Part shown: piece by piece, positions 8,234 to 18,939 of the stretch
How positions within the stretch are numbered: position 1 is the stretch's first letter
How the letters are laid out: every line of letters begins with the position of its first letter
DNA from: Mesorhizobium silamurunense
GTDB taxonomy: Bacteria; Pseudomonadota; Alphaproteobacteria; Rhizobiales; Rhizobiaceae
Length of the DNA: 32,888 nt
Direction: 5' to 3'
Assembly (NCBI RefSeq): GCF_014843825.1
Contig: NZ_JHQR01000198.1
Location: 1-32,888 of the forward strand
Position numbers and translations under genes: made by a program
The notes under the pieces: generated by a model
The model's input: the letters and a program-made list of their open reading frames with translations, nothing else
Told to the model about the DNA's origin: nothing
Database searches by the model: none

Positions 8234-8337
8234 TGCCGTTCCCGCCGCCGATTCGCGTCGTCCCATGGTAGCCAAGCGGCAAAAACTGTGGAACCGTTCC
8301 GCCGTAAAACATGGCGTGATGGTAAAGGGGGATGACG

Positions 8338-9234
8338 ATGGACGAGGCGCGCGCGGCGCTGGCCGCCATTCCGGTGCTTGCCGGGTACGAGGGTCCGCTT
8401 GAGCGGCTGGGCGGCCTTACCAACCGTGTCTACAGGGCAGGCGGGCTCTGCCTGCGCATTCCCGGCAAAGGCACGGAGGAATATATCAACCGCGCCAACG
8501 AGGCGGTGGCGGCGCGCGAGGCGGCCAAGGCCGGCGTCAGCCCCGACGTGCTCTATGTCGATCCCGCGTCAGGCCTGATGGCGACACGCTTCATCACCGG
8601 CGCGGAAACAATGTCGCCGGAGAAATTCAAGGCCAGACAGGGCAGCCCGGCCCGCGCGGGCGAGGCCTTCCGCAAGCTGCATTTGTCCGGCGCCGTCTTT
8701 CCATTCCGCTTCGAGCTATTCGCGATGATCGACGACTATCTGAAGGTCCTGTCGACCAAGGATGTGGCGCTGCCCATCGGCTATCATGACGTGGTGCGCG
8801 AGGCCGCAGTGGTGCGAGAAGCACTTGCCGCCCATCCGATCCATCTCGCCGCCTGCCACTGCGATCCGCTCTGCGAGAACTTCCTCGATACTGGCGAGCG
8901 AATGTGGATCGTCGACTGGGAATATTCCGGCATGAACGATCCGCTGTGGGACCTCGGCGATCTCTCGGTCGAAGGCAAGTTCGATACGGGCCAGGACGAG
9001 GAACTGCTGCGCGCTTATTTCGGCGGCGAGGCGAAGCCGGCGGAGCGCGGCCGCGTCGTCATCTACAAGGCGATGTGCGACCTGCTCTGGACGCTTTGGG
9101 GGCTGATCCAGCTCGCCAACAACAATCCGGTCGACGATTTCCGCGCCTATGCCGACGGCCGCTTCGCCCGCTGCAAGGCGCTAATGGAGACGCCGGAGTT
9201 TTCACGGCACCTTGGAGCTGTGCGGGCTGGCTGA
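8338..9234 (+). CDS. Second choline-kinase-like phosphotransferase
   Basis: This 298-residue protein belongs to the same superfamily as the product of 4251-5147 but is clearly diverged. It has the nucleotide loop LGGLTNRVYRAGGLCLRIPG, catalytic loop HCDPLCENFL (H174, D176, N181) and metal-binding segment IVDWEYSGMNDPLWDL (D193). The WEYSGMNDPLWDLGDLSVE form is typical of LicA/choline-kinase-type proteins. The ATG at 8338 is chosen over the one at 8332 because GGGGG (8327-8331) then lies six bases upstream; using 8332 would place the site against the start codon. It is separated from the first kinase by the flavoprotein and methyltransferase genes. Two such kinases close together suggest two amino-alcohol substrates or two steps. 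Confidence 0.87.
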   Translation: MDEARAALAAIPVLAGYEGPLERLGGLTNRVYRAGGLCLRIPGKGTEEYINRANEAVAAREAAKAGVSPDVLYVDPASGLMATRFITGAETMSPEKFKARQGSPARAGEAFRKLHLSGAVFPFRFELFAMIDDYLKVLSTKDVALPIGYHDVVREAAVVREALAAHPIHLAACHCDPLCENFLDTGERMWIVDWEYSGMNDPLWDLGDLSVEGKFDTGQDEELLRAYFGGEAKPAERGRVVIYKAMCDLLWTLWGLIQLANNNPVDDFRAYADGRFARCKALMETPEFSRHLGAVRAG

Positions 9235-9255
9235 GCAGCGGAAAAATCCTGAGGT

Positions 9256-10179
9256 TCAGTTCACGCCCTTCGGCACGTTTTCCGGCGGCACGACGGTTTC
9301 CACCACCTTCTGGCGGTGGAAGATGAAGATGCCGGCGAGCACGACGATTGCCGAACCGGCGAGGATGCGCGGGCTCGGCACATCGCCGAAGAAAACCAGG
9401 CCAAAGACAATGGCCCACAGAAGCAGGCTGTAGTGCAACGGCGCCAGCGTCGAGGCAGGCGCCAGCTTGAGCGCCCTGGTGATCATCAGATGAGCGGCGC
9501 AGGAGACGACGCCGAGCAACAGCATGGCGCCGGAATCGAGCGCGGTCGGCGTGCGCCAGGCGCCGATGGTCAGCGCGCCGCCGACAATCAATGTGCCGAT
9601 GGTCTGCCAGGTGACAAGCGTCGTGTCACTCGTTCCACGCAAACGCCGGCCGAGGATGATGGCGAAGCCAAAGGCGACGCTGCCGATCAGCGCATAGGTC
9701 GACGACAGCGAGAACGCCGCCGACGAGGGTTTGAGGATAATCAGCACGCCGCAGAAGCCGACCAGGATTGCCAGCCAGCGTCGCCAGCCGACCTTTTCGC
9801 CGAGCAAAAGATGCGAGAGCGCCGCGACATAGATCGGGCCGGCCATGTAGAAGCTCATCACGTCGGCGAGCGGCAGATAGACGACGGCGGCGTAGAACAG
9901 CCCGGTGTCGAGCGTCGTCGCCACCACACGCAGGAACTGCAGCAGCGGCCGTTCCATCTGAAACAGCTTGCCCGCGCCCTGGTTGGCGATCATCGGTCCA
10001 AGCACGAAGAAGGCGCCGATGGAGCGGATCAGCACCACCTCGCCGACCGAGAAGGAGGCGACCAGCCATTTGCCCATCGCGTCGTTCAGCGCGAACATGA
10101 AGTCGCCGGCCAGCATCAAGAGGATGCCGGCGAGCAGGACGTTCCTGATCGTAAAATTGCGCGCAACGGTCTGAACCAT
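9256..10179 (-). CDS. EamA/DMT-family transporter
   Basis: The 307-residue integral membrane protein shows about ten hydrophobic segments in two homologous EamA halves. The first half contains LAGDFMFALNDAMGKWLV and the conserved GEVVLIRSIGAF; the second half contains SVAFGFAIILGRRL and ASTLAPLHYSLLLWAIVFGLVFFGD, the typical last-repeat motif. Such proteins export metabolites or amino acids. The start at 10179 has GGGAG four bases upstream; an in-frame ATG six codons earlier lacks a site. It ends 21 bases from the convergent second kinase gene and is co-directional with the deaminase gene, but a gap of 262 bases with a strong palindrome separates them. The substrate is unknown. Confidence 0.9.
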   Translation of the reverse strand: MVQTVARNFTIRNVLLAGILLMLAGDFMFALNDAMGKWLVASFSVGEVVLIRSIGAFFVLGPMIANQGAGKLFQMERPLLQFLRVVATTLDTGLFYAAVVYLPLADVMSFYMAGPIYVAALSHLLLGEKVGWRRWLAILVGFCGVLIILKPSSAAFSLSSTYALIGSVAFGFAIILGRRLRGTSDTTLVTWQTIGTLIVGGALTIGAWRTPTALDSGAMLLLGVVSCAAHLMITRALKLAPASTLAPLHYSLLLWAIVFGLVFFGDVPSPRILAGSAIVVLAGIFIFHRQKVVETVVPPENVPKGVN

Positions 10180-10324
10180 GCGGCTCCCTAGCTGCAAGCC
10201 GGCGGTTTGACGAGTGAAATTCGGGGAACCGGTAAGACCAGCGGCGGAAATCGGCTGGTTCTAGTAGCACTGTGCAGGGGCGTTGCGGTGATGCAGAAAC
10301 TTTGAGAGGCCGGCGGGACAGCGC

Positions 10325-10352
10325 CCCCCTCTGCCCGGCCGGGCAGAGGGGG
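10325..10352. terminator. Perfect 28-base palindrome downstream of the deaminase gene
   Basis: Arms ccccctctgcccgg (10325-10338) and ccgggcagaggggg (10339-10352) are perfectly complementary with no spacer. It lies about 90 bases past the deaminase stop codon on the minus strand. The rest of the 262-base gap (10180-10441) has no credible gene. It probably acts as a transcription terminator or is a rhizobial REP unit; there is no T-run. Confidence 0.55.
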
Positions 10353-10441
10353 AAATGCTACAAATCTCACGTTGCACGCCGCATTCTTCGACCATGTCAC
10401 GGCTTTGCGTGTCGCTTCGTCCCCTGCTCCACGCGGAGACA

Positions 10442-11722
10442 CTAAGTGGACTTGTGCCGCCTGTTCACCTGCGCTGGGCGGCCGGCGATCGACAGCCGCG
10501 TTTCCTGCTTCGTCCGTTCCGCGACCACCTTGCCTCGGGCGATGACGCAAAGGCGTTCCGGGCGAAGACGTACCGCTTCGATGGCGTTGCCGGCATCGAG
10601 CACGACGAGGCTGGCCCGCTTGCCGACCGCAAGGCCGAGATGATCTAGGCCCATGATGGCGGCGTTGACGTTGGTGACCATGTCGAAACAGCGCGCCATG
10701 TCGGCCGGGCTCGACATCTGGGCGACGTGCAGGCCCATGAAGGCGACGTCGAGCATGTCGGCGGTGCCCAGCGAATACCAGGGGTCGAGCACGCAATCCT
10801 GGCCCCAGCCGACGCGGATGCCGAGCGCCAGCATCTCCTTCACCCGGGTCAGGCCGCGTCGCTTCGGAAAGGTGTCGTGGCGGCCCTGCAGCATGATGTT
10901 GATCAGCGGATTGGGGATCGCCGAGACGCCGGCTTCGGCAATCAGCGGCAAGAGCTTCGAGACATAGTAATTGTCCATGGAATGCATGGAGGTGAGGTGC
11001 GAGCCGGCCGCCCTGCCCTGCAGGCCGAGGCGCTGCGTTTCGTAGGCGAGCTGCTCGATATGGCGCGACAGCGGGTCGTCGGTCTCGTCGCAATGCATAT
11101 CGACCATCAGACCGCGTTTGGCGGCGATCTCGCAGAGCTCCGTCACCGAGCGCGTGCCGTCGGCCATGGTGCGCTCGAAATGCGGGATGCCGCCGACGAT
11201 GTCGACGCCCATATCCAGCGCGCGGATCGTATTCTCGCGCGCCGTCGGCGAGCGGTAGAGCCCATCCTGCGGAAAGGCGACCAGCTGCAAATCGATATAG
11301 GGCGCGACGGTCTTCTTCACGTCGAGCAGCGCCTCGACGGCGAGCAGCCGGTCGTCGCAGACATCGACATGGCTGCGGATGGCAAGCAGGCCCATCGACA
11401 CCGCCCAGTCGCAATAGGCGAGCGCCCGGTCGCGCACGGCCTCATGCGTCAAGAGCGGCTTCAGCTCGCCCCAGAGCGCGATGCCTTCGAGCAGCGTGCC
11501 GGAAGCGTTGATGCGCGGAATGCCGTAGGAGAGCGTGGCGTCCATATGGAAGTGCGGATCGACGAAGGGCGGCGAGACAAGATCGCCGCGCGCGTCGATC
11601 TCGGTCCGTGCGGAGCCTTGCAACTGTGGCTCGATCGCCTGGATGGTCTCGCCGGTGATGCCGATATCGGCAATCCTGCCGTCCGGCAGCGTGCCGCCGC
11701 GCACGATGAGGTCGAAATCCAT
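10442..11722 (-). CDS. codA: Cytosine deaminase-family amidohydrolase
   Basis: The 426-residue protein is of the amidohydrolase superfamily and matches E. coli CodA in length and motif order. Metal ligands appear as DPHFHMD (H57, H59), DMHCDETDD (H210 with catalytic E213) and GWGQDCVLDPW (the D ligand near residue 309); GSHLTSMHSM carries a further conserved histidine. It hydrolyses cytosine to uracil and ammonia in CodA, but relatives act on isoguanine, creatinine or triazine compounds. The start ATG at 11722 follows GAGGGATGACGACAG. It is divergent from the ABC exporter gene across 174 bases. No cytosine permease is adjacent, so the natural substrate is less certain than the fold. Confidence 0.88.
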   Translation of the reverse strand: MDFDLIVRGGTLPDGRIADIGITGETIQAIEPQLQGSARTEIDARGDLVSPPFVDPHFHMDATLSYGIPRINASGTLLEGIALWGELKPLLTHEAVRDRALAYCDWAVSMGLLAIRSHVDVCDDRLLAVEALLDVKKTVAPYIDLQLVAFPQDGLYRSPTARENTIRALDMGVDIVGGIPHFERTMADGTRSVTELCEIAAKRGLMVDMHCDETDDPLSRHIEQLAYETQRLGLQGRAAGSHLTSMHSMDNYYVSKLLPLIAEAGVSAIPNPLINIMLQGRHDTFPKRRGLTRVKEMLALGIRVGWGQDCVLDPWYSLGTADMLDVAFMGLHVAQMSSPADMARCFDMVTNVNAAIMGLDHLGLAVGKRASLVVLDAGNAIEAVRLRPERLCVIARGKVVAERTKQETRLSIAGRPAQVNRRHKST

Positions 11723-11896
11723 CTGTCGTCATCCCTCTCTAGAACCGGCCGTCATCATGGCCGAAAAGACATCCCACCGCAGCCGTTTCCTTGTCTTGAC
11801 GGCGCATGGTTCCATCCGGCGGCAACTCGCTCTATAAGCCGCCTCGCGCCTTCGTGGCGAATCCGAAATCGCTCAAGCCAGGCATGGGATCGGCCG

Positions 11897-13651
<1,755 letters not shown>

Positions 13652-13661
13652 CGCGGGCTCT

Positions 13662-13687
13662 CCCTTCTCCCACTTGTGGGAGAAGGG
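13662..13687. terminator. Bidirectional terminator palindrome between exporter and ilvD
   Basis: Perfect 12-base arms cccttctcccac (13662-13673) and gtgggagaaggg (13676-13687) flank a two-base loop. It occupies almost the whole 50-base gap between the convergent exporter and ilvD stop codons, so it can end both transcripts. Confidence 0.7.
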
Positions 13688-13701
13688 GAGGTCGTACTGG
13701 C

Positions 13702-15546
13702 CTACTCCGGCACGCGCCGCACCGCGCCCTTGTCGGCGCTGGTGGCGAAGGCGGCGTAGGCGCGCAGCGCCGTCGTCACCTTGCGCTTGCGCTTTTCCGT
13801 CGGCTTCCACGCATCCGCGCCCTTTGCCGCCATTGCCTTGCGGCGCGCGTCGAGCTCCGCCTCGCTGACGGCGAGATGGATCCCGCGGTTGGGGATGTCG
13901 ATCTCGATCGTGTCGCCTTCCTGAACCAGCCCGATCAACCCGCCCTCGGCCGCCTCCGGCGAGACATGGCCGATCGACAGGCCCGACGTGCCGCCGGAGA
14001 AGCGGCCGTCGGTGATCAGCGCGCAGGCTTTACCGAGGCCCTTCGATTTCAGATAGCTGGTCGGGTAGAGCATCTCCTGCATGCCGGGGCCGCCGCGCGG
14101 TCCCTCATAGCGGATGACGACGATGTCGCCCGCCTTGACCTCGTTGCCGAGGATCGCCTTGACGGAAGCGTCCTGGCTTTCGAAGACGCGGGCCGGGCCG
14201 GTGAATTTCAGGATCGACTCGTCGACGCCGGCGGTCTTCACGATACAGCCGTCGAGCGCCAGATTGCCCTTCAACACGGCGAGGCCGCCATCCTTGGAGA
14301 AGGGATGCTCGGCCGAGCGGATGACGCCCGTCTCGCGGTTCGTGTCGAGCTCGTCCCAGCGGCGGTCCTGGCCGAAGGCGACCTGCGTCGGCACGCCGCC
14401 GGGGGCGGCGCGAAAGAACTCGCGCACGTTCTCGGCGGAAGTGCGGGCGATGTCCCAATGGTCGAGCGCCTCGCCGAGGGAAGCAGTATGAACAGTCGGC
14501 AGGTCGCGGTTGATCAGCCCAGCCGCGTCGAGCTGGCCGAGGATCGCCATGATGCCGCCGGCGCGGTGGACGTCCTCCATGTGCACGTCGGCCTTGGCCG
14601 GCGCCACCTTGCAGAGCACCGGCACCTTGCGCGACAGCCGGTCGATGTCCTCCATGGTGAAGTCCACCTCGCCTTCGTGCGCGGCGGCGAGGATGTGCAG
14701 CACCGTATTGGTCGAGCCGCCCATGGCGATGTCGAGCGCCATGGCGTTTTCGAAGGCGCCCTTGGACGCGATGCTGCGCGGCAGCGCGCTGTCGTCCTCC
14801 TGCTCGTAATAGCGCTGGGCAAGATCGACGATCAGATGGCCGGCCTCGACGAACAGGCGCTTGCGGTCGGCGTGGGTGGCCAAAGTCGAACCGTTGCCCG
14901 GCAGCGAGAGCCCCAGCGCCTCGGTCAGGCAGTTCATCGAGTTCGCGGTGAACATCCCCGAGCAGGAGCCGCAGGTCGGGCAGGCCGAGCGCTCGATGAC
15001 CTTGACGTCCTCGTCCGACACACGGTCGTCGGCGGCGGCAACCATGGCGTCGACCAGGTCGAGCGCCTGCGCCTTGCCGGCCAGCACCACCTTGCCGGCC
15101 TCCATCGGACCGCCTGAGACGAAGACGGTCGGGATGTTGAGGCGCAACGAGGCCATCAGCATGCCGGGCGTGATCTTGTCGCAATTGGAGATGCAGACCA
15201 TGGCGTCGGCGCAATGCGCGTTGACCATGTATTCGACGGAGTCGGCGATCAGCTCGCGCGACGGCAGCGAATAGAGCATGCCGTCATGGCCCATGGCGAT
15301 GCCGTCGTCGACGGCGATGGTGTTGAACTCCTTGGCGACGCCGCCGGCCTTCTCGATCTCGCGCGCGACGAGCTGGCCGAGATCCTTCAGATGCACATGG
15401 CCCGGCACGAACTGGGTGAAGGAATTGACCACGGCGATGATCGGCTTGCCGAAATCCGAATCCTTCATGCCGGTAGCGCGCCACAGGCCGCGGGCGCCGG
15501 CCATGTTGCGGCCATGGGTGGTGGTGCGGGAACGATAGGCAGGCAT
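13702..15546 (-). CDS. ilvD: Dihydroxy-acid dehydratase
   Basis: The 614-residue enzyme dehydrates 2,3-dihydroxy-3-methyl acids to 2-keto acids in the valine, leucine and isoleucine pathway. The iron-sulfur cysteines are visible in [12 protein letters not shown] and [17 protein letters not shown], and the conserved [20 protein letters not shown] and late [20 protein letters not shown] segments are intact. The ATG at 15546 ([20 protein letters not shown]) fits the E. coli-type N-terminus and has AAGGA eight bases upstream; the longer upstream frame is not used. It converges with the exporter gene and is divergent from the VOC gene at 15802. It stands alone, without other ilv genes, as is common in rhizobia. 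Confidence 0.98.
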   Translation of the reverse strand: MPAYRSRTTTHGRNMAGARGLWRATGMKDSDFGKPIIAVVNSFTQFVPGHVHLKDLGQLVAREIEKAGGVAKEFNTIAVDDGIAMGHDGMLYSLPSRELIADSVEYMVNAHCADAMVCISNCDKITPGMLMASLRLNIPTVFVSGGPMEAGKVVLAGKAQALDLVDAMVAAADDRVSDEDVKVIERSACPTCGSCSGMFTANSMNCLTEALGLSLPGNGSTLATHADRKRLFVEAGHLIVDLAQRYYEQEDDSALPRSIASKGAFENAMALDIAMGGSTNTVLHILAAAHEGEVDFTMEDIDRLSRKVPVLCKVAPAKADVHMEDVHRAGGIMAILGQLDAAGLINRDLPTVHTASLGEALDHWDIARTSAENVREFFRAAPGGVPTQVAFGQDRRWDELDTNRETGVIRSAEHPFSKDGGLAVLKGNLALDGCIVKTAGVDESILKFTGPARVFESQDASVKAILGNEVKAGDIVVIRYEGPRGGPGMQEMLYPTSYLKSKGLGKACALITDGRFSGGTSGLSIGHVSPEAAEGGLIGLVQEGDTIEIDIPNRGIHLAVSEAELDARRKAMAAKGADAWKPTEKRKRKVTTALRAYAAFATSADKGAVRRVPE

Positions 15547-15801
15547 CGGATTGTCCTTGCTGGCTGGCCTCGCCAAGCGCGGCGCGGCGGCGCTGAATTT
15601 CAGTCGGCAGCGGTTATAGCGACCAAGGTCCGGCCTTGCCACAGTTTTGCACTGCGCCACGAATCTTCAGGAAAATTTGAAATCGCTGTCGGATCGCGCC
15701 CCGCCGGTCCGTCCTTGAGGCAGACGGCACGGAAACGGCACCAGATCGCCGGCGCGCCGTTTGAAGATGAAACCAACCTGAACAAGTCCGAGGAGCAAGA
15801 C

Positions 15802-16272
15802 ATGCAGAAGATCACCACCTTCCTGTGGTTCGACGGCCAGGCCGAGGAGGCCATGAACCATTACATCTCCATCTTCGAGAATTCGAAGGTGCTGAGCGTG
15901 ACGCGCTGGCCCAAGGGCCATCCTCAGGAAGGCCAGGTACTGGTGGCCTCGTTCGAGCTCGACGGCGTGACCTTCCAGGCGCTGAACGGCGGGCCGCAAT
16001 ACAAGTTCACCGAAGCGATCTCGCTGTCGATCGACTGTAAGACGCAGGATGAAGTCGACCATTTCTGGACGAGACTCACCGAAGGCGGCGGCCAGCCCGG
16101 CCGCTGCAGCTGGCTGAAGGACAAGTTCGGCGTTTCCTGGCAGGTCGTGCCGGAGCAACTGCCGCGCCTGCTTCAGGACCCGGACAGGGCCAAGGCCGGC
16201 CGGGTCATGAGCGCGATGATGCAGATGGGCAAGATCGAGATTGACAAGCTGGAAGCGGCGGCGAAAGGCTGA
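15802..16272 (+). CDS. VOC-family protein, PhnB / 3-demethylubiquinone methyltransferase-like
   Basis: The 156-residue protein starts MQKITTFLWFDGQAEEAMNH and has the signature features of the PF06983-type glyoxalase-fold family: FWFDGQAEEAMNHYISIF, ASFELDGVTFQALNGGP and a late CSWLKDKFGVSWQVVPEQLP. The fold dimerises to form a small-molecule pocket, but no enzyme activity is firmly established for most members, despite the misleading methyltransferase name. The ATG at 15802 has a GAGGAG-type site seven bases upstream. It is convergent with prfC, and its promoter must lie in the 255 bases shared with the ilvD start. Function remains unassigned. Confidence 0.88.
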   Translation: MQKITTFLWFDGQAEEAMNHYISIFENSKVLSVTRWPKGHPQEGQVLVASFELDGVTFQALNGGPQYKFTEAISLSIDCKTQDEVDHFWTRLTEGGGQPGRCSWLKDKFGVSWQVVPEQLPRLLQDPDRAKAGRVMSAMMQMGKIEIDKLEAAAKG

Positions 16273-16279
16273 GCGCCTT

Positions 16280-16308
16280 GCCTTCTCCCCTCATGTGAGG
16301 GAGAAGGC
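16280..16308. terminator. Bidirectional terminator palindrome between the VOC gene and prfC
   Basis: Arms gccttctcccc-tca and tga-gggagaaggc pair with one bulged base around a two-base loop. It lies in the 47-base gap between two convergent stop codons and resembles the palindrome at 13662 in wording and position. Confidence 0.6.
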
Positions 16309-16319
16309 AGCGCCGCGCC

Positions 16320-17912
16320 TCAAGCCGCTTTGTCGCGCACCTGGTAATCCTTCACCGCAGCGAAGCGGATCGCTTTCCAGCGCTCGGCTTCGTAGTTGAG
16401 CGAGAAGGCGTGCTGGGCGAGGAACACCGGGTCGTTGTCGAGGTCGCGGGCGATGTCGCCGCGATGCGCTTCGATGAAGCGCTGAACCTCCGCCTTGTCG
16501 TCGGCCGAGATCCAGCGGCAGATGGAAAAGCGCGACATCTCGAAATCCACGGGAAGCGTGTATTCTATGTTCAGCCGCTCCTTGAGCACATCGAGCTGCA
16601 GCGCGCCGACGACGCCGACGATCGCCGGCGAGCCGTCCTCGGGCGAGAACAGCTGCACGACGCCTTCCTCGGCCATCTGGTGCAGCGCCTCCTTCAGCTT
16701 CTTGGCCTTCATCGCGTCGCCAAGGCGGACGCGGCGTAGGATTTCCGGCGCGAAGTTCGGCACGCCGCGGAACAGGATTTCCTCGCCTTCGGTCAATGTG
16801 TCGCCGATGCGCAGCGTGCCATGGTTGGGAATGCCGACGACGTCGCCGGCGAAGGCCTCGTCGGCGGTGACGCGGGTGCGGGCAAAGAAGAACTGCGGCG
16901 CCGACAGGCTCATCGGCTTGCCGGTGCGCATCAGCTTGGCCTTCATGCCGCGCTCGAGCTTGCCCGAGCAGACGCGCACGAAAGCGATGCGGTCGCGATG
17001 GTTGGGATCCATATTGGCCTGGATCTTGAAGACGAAGGAGGTCATCTTCTCCTCGGTCGCCTCGACCGTTCGTTCATCGGCTTCCTGCGCACGCGGCGGC
17101 GGCCCGTAGGCGCCGAGCGCCTCGATCAGATCGCGCACGCCGTAATTGCGCAGCGCCGACCCGAAATAGACCGGCGTCAGGTGACCCTCGCGAAAAGCGT
17201 CGACATCGAGCGGGCGGCAGGCCTCGCGCGCCAGCTCCAGCTCCTCGATGAAGTCGTTGCGCTCGTTTTCCGGCAAAAGGCCGGCGACGCGGTTGGAATC
17301 CGGGCCGTGGACCGGGGTGCGCTCCTTCTCGTCGTCGCTCTTGCGCACGGCGTTCTGCGCCAAGTGATAGGTGCCGGAAAAAGTCTTGCCGCGGCCGATC
17401 GGCCAGGTGACGGGTGCCGTGTCCAGCGCCAGCTTCTGCTCGATCTCGTCGAGGATCTCGAACGGGTCGCGGCTCTCGCGGTCCATCTTGTTGACGAAGG
17501 TGATGATCGGGATGTCGCGCAGTCGGCAGACCTCGAACAGTTTCAGCGTGCGCGGCTCGATGCCCTTGGCGGCGTCTATGACCATGACGGCCGAGTCAAC
17601 CGCCGATAGCGTGCGATAAGTGTCGTCGGCGAAATCCTCGTGGCCGGGCGTGTCGAGCAGGTTGAAGACATTGTCGTCATATTCGAAGGTCATCACCGAG
17701 GTGACGACCGAGATACCGCGCTCGCGCTCGATCTTCATCCAGTCCGACCGGGTCTGGATGCGGTCTTTCTTCGCCTTGACCTCGCCGGCAAGCTGGATGG
17801 CGCCGCCGAACAGAAGCAGCTTTTCGGTGAGCGTGGTCTTGCCGGCGTCGGGGTGCGCGATGATCGCGAATGTGCGGCGGCGCGCAACCTCTTCAGGTAT
17901 GGTCTCGGGCAT
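16320..17912 (-). CDS. prfC: Peptide chain release factor 3
   Basis: The 530-residue GTPase recycles RF1 and RF2 from the ribosome after termination. G-domain motifs are AHPDAGKTT (G1), the switch region RGISVVTSVMTFEY, DTPGHEDF (G3) and NKMDRE (G4). Downstream are the EF-Tu-like barrel (FVFKIQANMDPNHRDRIAFVRV, SGKLERGMKAKLMRTGK) and the RF3-specific C-terminal domain (VVGALQLDVLKERLNIEYTLPVDFE). Length matches the family. The ATG at 17912 (MPETIPEEVARRRTFAIIAH) has GGAAG close upstream, and the extra 42 codons of open frame before it have no family match. It is 97 bases beyond the dehalogenase stop on the same strand. Confidence 0.97.
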   Translation of the reverse strand: MPETIPEEVARRRTFAIIAHPDAGKTTLTEKLLLFGGAIQLAGEVKAKKDRIQTRSDWMKIERERGISVVTSVMTFEYDDNVFNLLDTPGHEDFADDTYRTLSAVDSAVMVIDAAKGIEPRTLKLFEVCRLRDIPIITFVNKMDRESRDPFEILDEIEQKLALDTAPVTWPIGRGKTFSGTYHLAQNAVRKSDDEKERTPVHGPDSNRVAGLLPENERNDFIEELELAREACRPLDVDAFREGHLTPVYFGSALRNYGVRDLIEALGAYGPPPRAQEADERTVEATEEKMTSFVFKIQANMDPNHRDRIAFVRVCSGKLERGMKAKLMRTGKPMSLSAPQFFFARTRVTADEAFAGDVVGIPNHGTLRIGDTLTEGEEILFRGVPNFAPEILRRVRLGDAMKAKKLKEALHQMAEEGVVQLFSPEDGSPAIVGVVGALQLDVLKERLNIEYTLPVDFEMSRFSICRWISADDKAEVQRFIEAHRGDIARDLDNDPVFLAQHAFSLNYEAERWKAIRFAAVKDYQVRDKAA

Positions 17913-18009
17913 TTCTTCCAGGAGTTCCGTGTGACAGGCGGCGCTTCTACCAGCGCTGCGGCGGCCTGTCGACATGGGCGGGAGAAGACCTCGGCCCTGC
18001 CACCCCTGC

Positions 18010-18939
18010 TCAGGCCAGTTCGGCCATGCTTTTCGCACTCGCGATCTCCGGCAGCCAGCCGGCGATGGCGCTGCCGATGGCGTCTGGATGGTCTTCCTGC
18101 AGATAATGGGCGCCCGGGCCCAAATTGATGAAGCGGCAGTTCTTCAGCCCCGCGGCGAATTGCTGAGCCCCCTGCGGCGAGATCAGAGCACCGGGATCGC
18201 CCGCGAGAAGCAGTTTTGGATAGGAGGAGAGCCGCAGCGCCCGGTGATCGTGCTCGCTTATGGCGGCGACGTCGGCGGGCTGGCCTTCGATCGGTAATTC
18301 CCGTGGCAGGCGCAGCACCGGCTTGCGCGACTGGGTTGTCGAAAACGGCGCCCGGTAAGCGGCCATTTCCTCCCCGCGCATCGGCCGCAACACGGAAGCC
18401 GGCAGCACTTTCTCGACGAAGACGTTCTCCTCCAGCACCAGCTTCTCACCGACGCCGGGCGTGCGCAGCGCCTTGAACAGCTCGCGTGCCTGCGGGCGCT
18501 GATGGAAATCCTCCCAGCGCTCGAAGGGCCGGATGAATTCCATGAAGGCAAGTCCCAGAATGCGCTGTGGCCGCCTTGCCGCGAGATGGAACGCAAGCGC
18601 GGTGCCCCAGTCCTGGGCGACGATCACCAGATCCTTGATGTCGAGAGCCTCGAGGAAGGCGTCGAGATAGCGGACGTGATCGAAGAAGCGGTAGTCGATG
18701 TCGGGCTTGCCCGACTGACCATAACCGATCAGGTCCGGCGCGATGCAGCGGCCGACCTGCGCGACATGCGGAATGATGTTGCGCCAGATGTATGAGGAGG
18801 TCGGGTTGCCGTGCAGGAACAGCACAGCCGGACCGGCCACGCCGGCCTCAAGATAGGAGATGGTGGAATCGAGCACGGCGACTTGTGAACGCCGCAGGGC
18901 GGCAGCGCCGGTCCGTTGTCCGTCAGTTTTCGAATTCAT
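18010..18939 (-). CDS. Haloalkane dehalogenase, HLD-II subfamily (DbjA/DmlA-like)
   Basis: The 309-residue alpha/beta hydrolase hydrolyses carbon-halogen bonds to give an alcohol and halide. All five HLD-II catalytic residues are present: N45 in HGNPTSSYIW, D110 nucleophile and W111 in QDWGTALAFH, E134 acid in FMEFIRP and H278 in GAHYLQEDH. The stretch GKPDIDYRFFDHVRYLDAF closely follows the Bradyrhizobium DbjA sequence as I recall it, but the extra cap-domain fragment that DbjA has after the DFH motif is missing here. The ATG at 18939 is preferred; a GTG one codon earlier is also possible, with AAGGAG upstream of both. The start overlaps the TetR stop codon, so the two genes form a coupled operon in which TetR is first. 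Confidence 0.93.
   Translation of the reverse strand: MNSKTDGQRTGAAALRRSQVAVLDSTISYLEAGVAGPAVLFLHGNPTSSYIWRNIIPHVAQVGRCIAPDLIGYGQSGKPDIDYRFFDHVRYLDAFLEALDIKDLVIVAQDWGTALAFHLAARRPQRILGLAFMEFIRPFERWEDFHQRPQARELFKALRTPGVGEKLVLEENVFVEKVLPASVLRPMRGEEMAAYRAPFSTTQSRKPVLRLPRELPIEGQPADVAAISEHDHRALRLSSYPKLLLAGDPGALISPQGAQQFAAGLKNCRFINLGPGAHYLQEDHPDAIGSAIAGWLPEIASAKSMAELA

Noticed and set aside
9316..10191. Long plus-strand frame opposite the first EamA gene
   Set aside because: Composition is dominated by D, R, Q, G and A, with no motifs; it mirrors the membrane protein on the other strand.
10727..11896. N-terminal extension of the ABC exporter frame
   Set aside because: It is antisense to the deaminase gene and would add some 390 residues that no exporter has.
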